From Ustulina deusta (Eukaryota > Ascomycota > Sordariomycetes > Xylariales > Xylariaceae): 64,000 nucleotides of DNA. Positions within the stretch are counted from its first letter, which is position 1. The number at the start of each line of letters is the position of its first letter. A program made the position numbers and the translations under genes. This document shows positions 1-12,100 of this stretch, piece after piece. The DNA lies in the NCBI GenBank assembly GCA_023159155.1, contig JAJNNX010000005.1:62001-126000 (forward strand), in the 5' to 3' direction. The notes under the pieces were generated by a model. That model was not told the DNA's origin. It worked only from the letters and a program-made list of their open reading frames with translations, and did not search any database.

Positions 1-2874
1 CGGCCTGTCTCGAGGTTGCCAGTGCGACAAGAAGATCCAGAACTTGTGAACCAGCTCAAAAAATACGAGGAGCATGGCGATCTTGCTGATATGCTGAGTC
101 AATCATTGCGGTCAATAAAAAGCCTCCAGATCAATGACCAACGACCACATAGTACCATTAGCACGAACCAGCCCGATCACTCGTCGAGTCAAGTGGGTCA
201 AGTCTACGATGAAGGTGGCGTCATCAGCGACATTCCAAATGTTAGAATCTCCCGCAATCCTGAGGATCCAGAAGCGAGCGGTAACCCTACGGAATTCCCT
301 TCTCATAAGAGTCGATCTTCTGGCGGCTCAACTGGACGATCCGTAACCACCGGATCATCTCGAGGGTCAGATTCAAGGCGCCTTATTGCGCCAGATGTGG
401 TTGCTCAGCTCATTGGTAACCAGGTAGGCAATATGGTATTTGACGATATAAATAAGATATGGCAGAAAGTGAAGACACCGCGGCCAACCTTGAACATTCT
501 TCCCTCCGAAGATAGTGAAGATGATCCATTCGCCAGCATCCCTGATTTGACTGTGGATACAATGAAAGAAAAGAAGCATCTCGATTTAGCCACCGAGAAA
601 ACCCAGTCAAATTCAAGCGAAGAACTACAAAATGATAGTTTGCTAAGCTGGACTTCGTCGAAACCAGGCACTACAGCGGAAGAATCCTTCAATTCCAAGC
701 ATTTCGCCAAAGAAAATGTTCAGACTTACGTCGAAACCCCCGTCGAAGATGACGAGGAAATTGAGCATGAGATGTCACTCCACGAAGATCGTATACAGAA
801 AGCTACCCCGTCCCGCCGGAGGAATCTCACCATCACCTTTTCGTCGCCGATTGCCTCCATTATTCAAGATATTCCCCAGAGAGATTCTGATGACGGCAGT
901 TGCTCAGAGGAGTCCAACCTGGGACATTCACTCGGTAGTATTGCAGCGGACTCAGTGAAAGGGAGTAAGCATGGGAGGATAGGGAGGTCTATCAGTGCCA
1001 TGACTGCTAGATCGTCGTCTCGAAGTCGATCGCGAGGCCTTTCGAAAAACATCTCTGTTGAAGGAGGAGCTTTCGTACCACGGCCCGTTTCGCGCATTGA
1101 CGAGCGAGATGAAGATGCACCTACTGAAGAGCGTGCTGAGCAGAACAATCAAAAGCACATGAGTGTACACGAGGAGTCCGGGATTGTTGCATCAGGACTG
1201 GAACCCATGGGAAATCCGGAAATGAGCGTCATAATGGCAACACCTGATCCGGCCAGAACCACAGCCATGTTTGGAACTCCTATCATTGGACAATATGTCG
1301 GCACATTGTCTTTGAGTCCCATGTCTGAGTTCACAGTTCATCAAGTGGATAACTCTTGTGCTCTGGAAGTGAGCTACGTCTTGGGTGATCAGTACCTTAT
1401 GACCGGCGATGGCTCCAAAAAGACCATGTCTAAAGCGGTTCGCAGCCTCGTCGAGAAGATAACAGAAGTCGAGCCTTTTGAACCTGATTGGGAGACGGTG
1501 CCCGAACTTGATCTTAGCAACAAACAGTTGGACACCCTTCATATGCTTGACGAGTTTTGCACAACATTAGTCACCTTAGACGCCTCAAACAATAAGGTTC
1601 CTCACCTAGATGGTGTGCCGCAGAGCGTGCGCAACTTACGTATAACGCACAACGTACTCTCCGAGTTGACAGCATGGAGACAGCTCATGAATCTTCAATA
1701 TGTCGATGTATCCAACAACCAGATTAAAAGCCTATCAGCATTCAAGGACCTCGTTCATCTCCGAACCCTTCGCGCTGACAACAATCAGATCACTAGCTTA
1801 GATGGCATCAAATTCCACGACAGCTTGCAAGCGCTACGTGCTAGGGGCAATTTGATTACACATGCCGACTTTGATGGCACGAAGATGCAGCGTTTGACCG
1901 AGTTAGATTTGGAAAATAACCAAATTGTTGCATTTGAGAACAGTGATCAACTCACATGTCTCACTACACTCAACCTTCAGCATAACAGTTTGACATCTTT
2001 CTCCCCTTCTGAAGGCCAATCCTCGCAGTCTCTTAGATTCCTGAAGCTATCAAACAATGATTTGGAGACTCTTGATCTTGCTCTTCTCCCTTCCATACGT
2101 CTTCTGCATGCCGACCGCAATAACATCACGACAATCACAGGGCTCTCACAATGTCGCCGCCTAGATAGCCTTTCACTTCGAGAACAAAAAGGAAACAACA
2201 TCCTCGACACTTCTTTCCTCGACTCAGCATGCGAGGTCAGAAAGTTATTCTTGTCAGGCAACCGACTCTCTGGTTTCAACCCTCGGGTAGACTTCCTCAA
2301 CCTACAGTATCTCGAACTGGCAAACTGTGGCCTTCAATTCCTCGCTCCAGACATCGGGCAGTTGATGCCGAACCTGCGCATGCTTAACATCAACTTCAAT
2401 GCGATTGACGATCTCTGGCCTCTACGCTATATCCCAAGGTTGAAGAAGCTCCTGGCTGTTGGTAATCGACTGTCCGAGGCTGGAAAAATCTCCAGTGCGC
2501 TGGCCGAGTTCCCGCACCTGTCGCGACTTGACCTCAGAAACAACGGCGCGACGCTCGGGTTCTACGCCCCCGTGCACACCCTCGTCTCTGTTCAGGACGA
2601 TGGAAAAAAACCCGAGTTCGACCCATTCGCACTGCCGGATGTAGATGTCGACCGTCAGGAGAAGTTCGCGAGTCGTCTTGACATGGGTACAAGAATGCGT
2701 AAACGTGTCTACGACATGGTTGTCCTCAAAGACTGTAGACAACTTAAGATGTTGGATGGCCTGCCCGTTTCAAAGGATAGCACATCAAAAAAAGACGACG
2801 TGTGGAAAGCCCTTATGGAAACTAGTATCGTTGAAACAGGAGAGAAAGAGCCAGAAGACGTGTCTCAGCAGTAG
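1..2874 (+). CDS. cdc11: Septation initiation network scaffold, Cdc11/Nud1-like LRR protein (5' partial)
   Basis: The reading frame is open from base 1 and ends at TAG 2872-2874, so the gene starts outside the window. About 957 residues are visible. The first ~450 are polar, Ser/Thr/Asp/Glu-rich and disordered, with basic SR-rich patches near residues 330-350. From roughly residue 490 to 890 there is a run of leucine-rich repeats with LxxLxxLxLxxN spacing, including 'LDLSNKQLDTL', 'YVDVSNNQIKSL', 'LRADNNQITSLDG' and 'LDLENNQIVAF'. A disordered N-terminus followed by a C-terminal LRR block is the architecture of the Cdc11/Nud1/centriolin family. Those proteins tether the septation initiation (mitotic exit) network to the spindle pole body. 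That role is inferred from the family. No intron is needed in the visible part. The stop codon sits in a small hairpin loop (see findings). Confidence 0.85.
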   Translation, partial: RPVSRLPVRQEDPELVNQLKKYEEHGDLADMLSQSLRSIKSLQINDQRPHSTISTNQPDHSSSQVGQVYDEGGVISDIPNVRISRNPEDPEASGNPTEFPSHKSRSSGGSTGRSVTTGSSRGSDSRRLIAPDVVAQLIGNQVGNMVFDDINKIWQKVKTPRPTLNILPSEDSEDDPFASIPDLTVDTMKEKKHLDLATEKTQSNSSEELQNDSLLSWTSSKPGTTAEESFNSKHFAKENVQTYVETPVEDDEEIEHEMSLHEDRIQKATPSRRRNLTITFSSPIASIIQDIPQRDSDDGSCSEESNLGHSLGSIAADSVKGSKHGRIGRSISAMTARSSSRSRSRGLSKNISVEGGAFVPRPVSRIDERDEDAPTEERAEQNNQKHMSVHEESGIVASGLEPMGNPEMSVIMATPDPARTTAMFGTPIIGQYVGTLSLSPMSEFTVHQVDNSCALEVSYVLGDQYLMTGDGSKKTMSKAVRSLVEKITEVEPFEPDWETVPELDLSNKQLDTLHMLDEFCTTLVTLDASNNKVPHLDGVPQSVRNLRITHNVLSELTAWRQLMNLQYVDVSNNQIKSLSAFKDLVHLRTLRADNNQITSLDGIKFHDSLQALRARGNLITHADFDGTKMQRLTELDLENNQIVAFENSDQLTCLTTLNLQHNSLTSFSPSEGQSSQSLRFLKLSNNDLETLDLALLPSIRLLHADRNNITTITGLSQCRRLDSLSLREQKGNNILDTSFLDSACEVRKLFLSGNRLSGFNPRVDFLNLQYLELANCGLQFLAPDIGQLMPNLRMLNINFNAIDDLWPLRYIPRLKKLLAVGNRLSEAGKISSALAEFPHLSRLDLRNNGATLGFYAPVHTLVSVQDDGKKPEFDPFALPDVDVDRQEKFASRLDMGTRMRKRVYDMVVLKDCRQLKMLDGLPVSKDSTSKKDDVWKALMETSIVETGEKEPEDVSQQ

Positions 2875-4994
2875 GGCTGCGAAGATAGCTTTGGCTGAGT
2901 CGTGACCTCATCTCTGTGTCTAAATGACAGACCACTGAGGGGCGAACATTGGTGTGTGTATGATACTGGGGCTGGTTACAAAATGGCGTGACGCCTGGCG
3001 CTTTTTTTTCTTCTTCTTCAGTATTCGTTTTACATTTGGAGTTTCCACCTGGGAAACATAGGTTGGCGTTTGGGTTTTGTACACACATGGTGTCACCTAA
3101 GTACGGTTAGAGGATACTGCATTCTATGCATATGTGGAATGGCGAACATCCCATGGCTACTTTAATGAGAGATGAAAATTCGATGTCGAAAATTGCGACA
3201 TTTTGCTTAAACCCCTTTTTTGCTTAAAACCCTGTGGTGAGGGTGTGCTTATTGCTAGTCGATGATGAAATCTGAAGCACATATAGTTAGTATCTGAGTA
3301 GCATGGGTTGGTCAGTGCTATCTTGTAGTCGTCGCCCTAGGGGTAATCCTTTTCTTATAATCACATCCCATCCTAGACTTTTCGACATGACTCCCTCGAA
3401 TACTAGGCAACCTGCACGCGTGAAGTTGGTGGAGCTAAAGCCCGAATATACGGACTAGGAAGAGATAAAACGTGGGAATATATCTTATGTCTCATGCTCA
3501 TTTTATCTAACAAGTCAAATAGCTAGCGTCCCGACAGCGGGGTTGGGTACTGGGCCGGCAGTTGTCAAGAGCAACGAGAGGCTGAGCCCTTCCTAGCTAA
3601 GGAAGCCGTCGTCTGAGAATAGTATGAGCATGGGAAGGGACTAGCGATTATGACGCAGAAGCCATCCTTCATAGCTCGCTAGAATGCCTTCAACTAATCT
3701 CCGCGGCAGTCTGACAAGAGCCGTGCAGTCTTAACCCTCTCCGGAGGCGCCATCAAAATTCACGCTTAATATTGTGATATTCGAGGAACTCTGCTTTCGG
3801 GTTGGGCCTACCAAAACCCCCAACCGCAATGAATCTCCGATCAGAATGGAGAAAACGCGGAGTGTGCCTATGGCGGAATGGACATATATGGCATTCGCTG
3901 GTTCTCCCTCTTTCAGTCATGGGTTCCAAGGAAGCCAAGGGCCGTTTGGGAAGAACTATAAGAATATACTTTACAGAGGCGATGGGATGTCACGTACACG
4001 ATGTTGTCATCAAAATTTGTTCCACTTAACCTTATGTAGCTGCTACACCAATCTAATAGACAGATATCACGTTGGCTCTATGGAGAACTAACTTCCTTCG
4101 CAAACCTATCCCTACCAAGGACACCATCACCACTACCAACACCATATTCATCGAGATTGATATCTCATTCAAATCAGTTCAGAGTAGGTGACATATTTCC
4201 CAGCCTGTTACCTCTCTTCTGTTGCATGATATCCAGTGTCTGTGGGAAGAGGCCCCTCCCCGCTCGTCTGATTGTATCGACGCAAGGACCTACTAACGAA
4301 TATGAGTCGCAGTACTAAAAAGCATTGGGGAGAGCACCAAGAATTTAACGTAAGTGAACTGAATAACTTTCAAATAGATACGACACTGGAAATATATCGA
4401 GTTCACCGCAGGTAGCCAAGGCAAAAAAGACAGAGACGCATTCGTCAAAGACAGCAAGACACGGATGGAGGAGGACGAAGAGAACTCCAACATACAAGCC
4501 ATAAGCAAATTCGAAGACGAGATTCGAAAGGCTCTCATATAGGTATCCTCGTCTATAAAAGGGTGCCCTTGTTTGTCATTGAAGATCTGATCTCGGACAA
4601 TTCGATAGAGAGGACTACGAGAATTAGGCTTAGAGCTCAACACATCTATTGAAACAAACCCAATACATCACGGATCTCTAAATGATGTTGTGAAGGAAAA
4701 AGAGTCCGCTTTAATTTTACTTGAATGCTCTATAGACTATAGTAGATGCTGGCGACTGGATGTCTCTTCGAATATCGCGATACATGCCCGAAAACAAATT
4801 GCCCGTTAATTGCATATCACATTATGCACGATTGCATGATAAGCCATGGCCCAGCCACGCCGAGCCCCGGTAGAACCGCGTGTGGCTCAAGGCAGCTACG
4901 TTTCCCCCTGTAAAGCCAAGCTTGGTCAAGCTCATCATCAATCTGTTGCCATCATTCATCAACTGCTCAACTCTGGGAGCCCAGCGACATCAAC
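2875..4994. other. Intergenic region, 2.1 kb
   Basis: This holds the 3' flank of the SIN scaffold gene and the upstream region of the V-ATPase gene. Only short unsupported ORFs (up to about 116 codons) occur on either strand, with no recognisable protein. A TATA-like TATAAAAGG lies near 4553 but is about 440 bp before the vph1 start codon, so I do not assign it to a promoter. No repeat or RNA gene is seen. Confidence 0.6.
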
Positions 4995-7805
4995 ATGGTT
5001 CCGTCAAAGCAGAGCATGTTCCGCTCTGCGGACATGAGCATGGTACAGCTGTATATTTCCAATGAAATAGGGAGAGAATGCGTCACAGCGTTGGGAGAAC
5101 TTGGACTGGTCCAGTTCCGAGATGTATGCCACCACCCCTTGGCCGTTCGGCGATCTGCCTGCTCAATGCATCTACTGACATCAACAAGCTCAACGACGAC
5201 GTCAGTGCCTTCCAACGGACCTTCACTCAGGAAATCAGGCGCCTCGATAATGTCGAACGACAGCTTCGTAAGTCAGCGCGGTCGCGCTTGAATCGAGTTC
5301 ACGAACCTGGGCTGACAGAACAGGCTACTTCCATGCGCAAATGGAAAAGGCGAGCATCCCCCTGCGAAAGCTAGATCTCGATGTCGAAACGCTCGCTCCC
5401 CCTACCACCTCCGAGATCGACGAGCTTGCCGAACGGAGTCAAAGCCTCGAGCAACGTGTCGCACAACTTAACGACAGCTACGAGACGTTGAAGAAACGCG
5501 AGGTCGAGTTGACTGAATGGCGGTGGGTTCTCCGTGAGGCTGGAGGCTTCTTCGATCGCGCTCACGGTAACGTCGACGAGATTCGAGTTTCGACCGAGGA
5601 CGACGATGCTCCATTGCTCCAAGACGTTGAGCAGCACAACCAGGCTGGTGATGTCGAGCATTCATTCTCCGGTATGAATATTGGCTTCGTGGCAGGTGTT
5701 ATTAATCGAGAACGCGTCGCCGCTTTTGAGCGTATTCTTTGGCGAACGCTTCGAGGCAACCTCTACATGAACCAGTCTGAGATCCCCGAGCCCCTGATCG
5801 ACCCCACCAACAACGAGGCGATCCGTAAGAATGTCTTTGTCATATTCGCTCATGGCAAGGAGATCTTGGCCAAGATTCGCAAGATTTCGGAGTCTATGGG
5901 AGCAGAAGTCTACAATGTTGACGAAAACACGGACCTGCGCCGTGATCAGATGCACGAAGTGAATGCACGCCTCAATGACGTGCAGAACGTGCTGCAAAAC
6001 ACTCAACAGACACTCGAGGCCGAATTGACACAAATTGGTCAGTCTCTAGCAGCCTGGATGGTTTTAGTCACCAAGGAGAAGGCTACGTACAAGACCTTGA
6101 ATCTATTCTCTTTTGACCGACAACGACGAACCCTGATCGCGGAGGCCTGGTGCCCCACGACTGATTTGCCTCGCATTCGTTCGACTCTACAGGACGTCAC
6201 CAACCGGGCAGGCTTGTCGGTTCCGTCCATTATCAACGAGATTAGGACAAGCAAAACCCCGCCCACGTACCTGAGGACCAACAAGTTTACCGAAGCCTTT
6301 CAAACTATCATCAATGCCTATGGCACCACTACCTATCAGGAGGTTAATCCTGCACTACCTGCCATTGTTACTTTCCCTTTCCTCTTTGCTGTCATGTTTG
6401 GTGATTTCGGCCACGCCGTCATTATGCTTGCGGCCGCTCTTGCCATGATATACTGGGAGAAGCCTTTGAAGAAGGTTACCTTCGAGCTGTTTGCAATGAT
6501 TTATTACGGTCGTTACATCGCTCTGGTTATGGCCGCCTTCTCGTTATTCACCGGTCTTATCTACAACGACGTCTTCTCCAAGTCCCTAACACTCTTTGAT
6601 AGTGCTTGGGAATGGGACGTTCCCGACGGATGGAAGCAGGGCCAGCCCCTCGTCGCCAAGCTTAAGGGTGACTACAGATACCCTTTCGGCCTCGACTGGA
6701 TGTGGCACGGCACTGACAACGATCTCTTGTTCACCAACAGCTACAAGATGAAGATGTCCATCATCCTAGGTTGGGCGCACATGACCTATTCTCTCTGCCT
6801 CGCGTATATCAATGCGAAGCACTTCAAGAAACCTATCGATATCTGGGGCAACTTTGTCCCCGGTATGATATTCTTCCAGTCCATCTTTGGGTACCTAGTA
6901 GTCTGCATCATCTACAAGTGGTCTGTCGATTGGTACGCCGTAGGTCGATCACCACCCGGCCTGTTGAACATGCTGATTTACATGTTCCTACAACCTGGTA
7001 CTATTGATGAGGAACTGTATAGTGGCCAGGCTAAGGTGCAAGTTGCCTTGCTTCTACTTGCATTCATCCAGGTTCCGATTTTGCTATTCTTGAAGCCGTT
7101 TTATCTACGTTGGGAGCACAACAAAACTCGCGCTAAGGGCTACCGTGGCATAGGCGAACACTCTAGGGTCTCGGCGCTTGATGATGACGAGAATGGACAC
7201 ACTGCCGGTAACGGGAATGGACGCTTTAGTATTGAGACTGAGGACGGCGAAGGTGTCGCTATGATCGCACATGGTGGAGATGACGAGGAAGGCCACGGCG
7301 AATTCGAATTCAGTGAAGTCATGATTCACCAGGTCATTCACACCATTGGTAAGATACGGTGCTTCCCTTCCCTTACTACTCATCGCTAACGCTATCACAG
7401 AATTCTGCTTGAACTGTGTTTCGCATACTGCGTCGTACCTACGTCTCTGGGCTTTGTCCTTGGCCCATCAACAGCTCAGCAGCGTCCTTTGGGACATGAC
7501 TCTCGGCCCAAGTCTCACCAGGACCGGGGTTCTTGGTGTCATCATGATCTTCTTGGCTTTCGGTCTGTGGTTTTGTCTGACATGTGCCATTCTGATTGCC
7601 ATGGAGGGTTGTAGTGCTATGGTAAGCTCTCTCAGGATGCCTAGGCCCAAGAGTTTAATGCTAACGACAGTAGTTACATTCCCTACGTCTTCAATGGGTC
7701 GAGGCACAGTCAAAGTATGCCGAGTTTGCCGGCCACATGTTCACTCCCTTTTCTTTTATTACCATGTTGGAGGAGGACGAAGGGTTAGCTGGGTTTACGG
7801 GTTAA
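4995..7805 (+). CDS. vph1: V-type proton ATPase subunit a (Vph1-like, V0 sector)
   Basis: Five exons: 4995-5123, 5189-5267, 5324-7348, 7401-7621 and 7674-7805, giving 861 residues, the usual size for this family. All four introns (52-65 bp) have GT donors and AG acceptors, and all phases join cleanly. The N-terminus '[20 protein letters not shown]' and the '[20 protein letters not shown]' stretch across exon 2 are diagnostic for subunit a. The first ~390 residues form the cytosolic domain with coiled coils. The rest holds about eight membrane segments. Exon 4 carries '[15 protein letters not shown]', whose arginine is the family's essential proton-path residue. The product is the static half-channel of the proton pump in vacuolar or Golgi/endosomal membranes. 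The upstream ATG at 4846 is rejected because it lies in another frame. Confidence 0.95.
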
Positions 7806-9107
7806 TTGTTGTGGACAATGGGGTTGTGTACGAATAAAGTGTATATGGTGTTGTAGCTATAGAATGCATCGTAATGCTGCTATACAGCCAAACACGTGTT
7901 CTGCCATGCATACATATGTATGCCATGACGTTGGCTACGCATATAATTAGGTAAGTACCTGTGTCGGTACATTATGCCCGCCAAGGCTGGGGGTCTCAAG
8001 CGTGCTGGATAATCCGAGTCCGAATAGGTACCTCAGGGTCTCTTGTCCTGGGACATGGAAATGCAAGGCAGTAGTTACTACTTACAGTAGAATCGGGATC
8101 GAGCTAGATAGCAGGCGAAAACGGCTACATGTTGTATCAGTCACAGCCTTACAACTGTCGGCATGAACTCAACGTTAGAAGCACGAGCCGCACAGACCAG
8201 GGCGAGGCTCCACCAATGTCCCACTATGAGCCGGGACCTACGTATACCTGCCTAGGTGGGCTTCGGGGCGTCTGGTCGAGGCCATCAAGGGTACCCCCCG
8301 AGGTACCTACTGTCAGGGCTGCCATGTCTGGTCTTTTTACGCTTTCCCGCCCACTCGGATGAGGGCGACCAATGAAGGATGACGATGGTACAGGCGCATG
8401 CGTATAATAAGTATCATGTAGTCTAGGGTAGACTCGAGCACACCCCTCATCATGTAAGACGATATGTACAATAAAAAAAAGTGTACTGTACACACTTGTA
8501 CATTACATGCGCAATACTTGTTGACTTACGTACTCATTGTTCTGGATTCCAAAGACAGTGCTTAGACAATTCTGGTTAGGTACAAAAACATTGTGCTCTC
8601 AAGAACACCTCCGATTCGCCATCCATGTGCCTGCTTAGATACCCTCAGCATCCTGCGGGCACACCGACGCTGTGACACGGACACGCATATCCACGCACAT
8701 ACGCACGCACACATCTCTCCTCACCGTCCTCGTCCTCGCCCTCGTCTCGCCCTCGTTCTCGCCGTTGGAATCAGTCTACTTCTACGCACGGTTGCTCGAA
8801 CCATCCGAACCCTTGCTTCTCGCCGACGGGCGCGGCATGACCGCCCAGCCGAGATTCAAGCTCAATTGCCATGTTTCCCTCCCGCGCTTGATGTGCAGCT
8901 GGATGTGCAAACCATCGCGATCGACGCTTTGCTTTATACCCTCCCGCTACCAACCGTCGACCGTCGCATCCGTCGCTCGCCGACCAGCCTATCTACGGCC
9001 CTTGTGTCACGTCATGATAACAGAGTTCGGCCGGTAGATCCCATCGACACCCGTCCCGTCCAGTCCCGTCCCGTCCCACCCCCTCCAAACACGCATCCAA
9101 CCCCGGC
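7806..9107. other. Intergenic region and CT-rich 5' leader
   Basis: This stretch has no supported gene. From about 8690 it becomes strongly C/T-rich on the plus strand (CGTCCTCGTC-like tracts and several copies of CCCGTCC near 9050-9075). This is typical of a long fungal 5' leader preceding the ORF that starts at 9108. A 270-codon frame covering 8593-9405 reads through the leader and into the following gene in a different frame, and I treat it as a shadow. A small inverted repeat (AAGTGTAC...GTACAC) sits near 8478. Confidence 0.5.
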
Positions 9108-12100
9108 ATGCTTCACCTTCGCTTCCATAGACGGACGCCGTCCAATCCCACCTCCCCTGTGCTCGACCGTTCCTCGTGGGATACCACTGCCGTCCAGCCC
9201 GCCCACCTCGTCCCCGTCGATGGCGTCCCAGCTCCTGATGTTCGACCACGCTCCTCCACCTCGGTTCCCTTCGCTCAGCCCCATAGTCAGCCCTCGTCAC
9301 AGTCTCAGCGAGACCAGAACCCCCCTGTGCTGCCGCCAATCACTCGGGTTGTCTCTGCTGACTCTGTCCTGTCCGCGCATAGCCAGAACTCGGACCAGAA
9401 GCTAGGCGAAGACGTGAAGTCGCGCGATGAGTCGAAACCTTTGCCCCGATCCCCTTACAATGAACAGTCAAGGTTTATTGGCGGGCTGGCCTTGCAGAAC
9501 TATCGTCGAGAACAGGCTGCTTTGGGCCAGCCGGCACAACAGCGAGGAACTGCCAATGCGCCGTCAATAGCCTCAGCCTCGCCGTCCGTCTCACCCTCCG
9601 GCACCAGCGCACCAATACCTACCTTCAGCAATAAACCCCAACCTCCACCTCCCGCCAAAGCTGCCAGGGTTACCTCGTCTTTCGTGAGCCCGACAGATCT
9701 CCAGAATGCCCCGCCGATAGGAAAACGGCCGCCAGGGGCTAGAACGGCCTCTGACCTGTCTATACCATCAAACCCTCCTGTCGCGCGGGACCCAGCAAAA
9801 GCAAAAAAGGGGTTGCCTTTTCTTAAAAATCCAATGTCCACATTGCTCGCAAGGAGAAAGACTAGCCAAAGCATACCGGATCTTACACTGTCAACGCGTG
9901 AACCTACCTATGATCCCCGAATACGCGGCACCCGAGTACATGACTTCAGCAACCCAAGGCCATGGAAACCCGTAGTCCAACCTAGCAATCTTGGTAACGA
10001 ATCCACAAATCCTGGAGAGAGTCAGGTTCCCCATTCACAGTACAATGCTTCAGCTGTACCGCCAACCAGGGCGCCACCAGTTCCTCCCAAGGATGAGCAT
10101 GTCAGGTCAAGTCGAACTTCATCCTCTCACTCCAAGGGCCACTCCATGGACGCAACGTTGAGTCTGAGATCTCGAGATTCCTCGGGAGCTCAGCTCGTCG
10201 GAACACATGCCGAAGAAGAAGGCGCCCAACGACGAAATATCTCAACCGCTGCTTCTAGAGTCTCTATGTCTCGCAAGACGTCAGCAACGTCAATAAAAAG
10301 CTCATTCTCCGCTATTCCTAGGCACATGAAGAGCACCTCGTCTCGCTTTAGTTTCGATATGATTGGAGCCGCAGAACAAGAAAAACTATTAGAGGAACGG
10401 CACCGGCAACGTCAACTGGATAAAGCCTTGGGCTTACCTGGCGATCGAAGGGATTCACGCTTTGACGAGTTTGATGAGGATGCATTCGACTATGACGCAA
10501 TGGATTATGATGATGACTTGGAAGAGCGAATCCCTGGTGTCAATGCCGACTTGGATGATTATGAGGAAGACGTTGAAGCAGCGAACGACCCGGATAATGA
10601 TCAGGATAATTTTGCAGGATTCGTATTCCAGAGGTCAGAGCCCGCATCATCATTGACAAGCCCTTATGGTCCCGGGGTACTCCCAACGCCGAGGGATGCT
10701 AACGGAGAGGTCATTGGATATGCCCGGACAGGAGATACTCCAAGATTCGAGCAGTATCCAGAGACCTCTCCAGACTTTCTTGCTGGGCCTACCCCCAGTC
10801 AACTTCACACTGACGGTACTACTGCGGGTCTAGGAATTCAAGAACTGAAAACTGTCATGGAATCTCCTGAGTCGGCAGTTCCACCGGAACCACAAGTTGA
10901 AAAGAGAACTCATCTCAGCAAAGACGATGAACTTTACTTCAACGATGGCTTGATTCATGACTTTGATGGAGAAGGAGACGGCTCGACGTTCGATGAGTCT
11001 ATCTTCGACATGAATGACACCGACCAATACGGACGTCCAATACCCCAAATGTTTGCTAATGCTTTGGCACAAAGAAATGCAGCTTTGGAGACGAAGAAAC
11101 GAGAATCCGATATAACATCTAGGCTCTCTGCTCAGTCGGCCGCATCGCACTCTACTGCTCATACTTCATTAAGCGCCGACACGTACTTAAAGACGGCGAA
11201 TCATCAGGATGAAGCAAACACTTCACATGTAGCTCGACCTCAGGATGAAGCAGACACTTCATATATGGCTCAACCTCAGGCACCACAACAAGCGCTTCCC
11301 GAGGCGGGAGGCGACGCAGTCGCGGTGTATCAGGCAGCGTTGGCGGCCGCTGCGCACGAAGCTGCAGCTTCTGGTAAATTTCGCCGAGATTCCTCTCCCG
11401 AACCACCGAAGAACTTAGCAGTCACATCACCTACAACATCAGGGTCGTCTTACTCGCGACGAGATGCGATTAACGAGGATGAATTGGCTGACTATGAGTA
11501 TGATGATGGGTTTTCGGCGGGATTGGATGATTATGAGCTGGATGATGATGCCATCATTGCTGAAGCCAATGCGAGTGCTTTGGCTAACGATTCTGATGGT
11601 TGGTATGGCCAAGAATTTGGCTTCTATTCTGCTCCTGTTCCGCAGCCAAGCCATACCCAAAGCTCACTTAGTGAGAAAAACTTATACCAGTACTCCCATG
11701 GCGGATATTTCGGGCCTAGTGGAGTTAATCGCACAACCTCGGGTCGTGTCGTTTCTCGAGAACCAAACCTGACACCTATTACAGAACGTTCTGAGTACTC
11801 AAACAGAAATTCGTTGATGAGTACTGGCTGGCCGCAAGGGCCTAATAGTGCCGGCGCCATACAAAGCCCTGGGCTAGCCCAACTTGCAATGATGGCGGAA
11901 GATCACGATATGTCTCTATCGGCGTTGCTAAAACTCCGCAATAAGGCTTGGGGTGGGTCCCAGGCGTCTCTTACAAGCTCTCGTGAGGGTTCTCCGTATG
12001 ATCGAAATGGAGCTACTAGTCCATTGGGCCAGGAGCTTGGTGGTAGTGGTCTCGCTCCTGGCCGAAAGAATTCGACCTTTTCGATCTATAGTCAGGACTC

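Noticed and set aside
4553..4562. TATAAAAGG as a TATA box for vph1
   Set aside because: It is about 440 bp from the start codon with no supporting element.
8593..9405. 270-codon plus-strand ORF
   Set aside because: Composition is that of the CT-rich leader, and it overlaps the 1109-codon gene in another frame.
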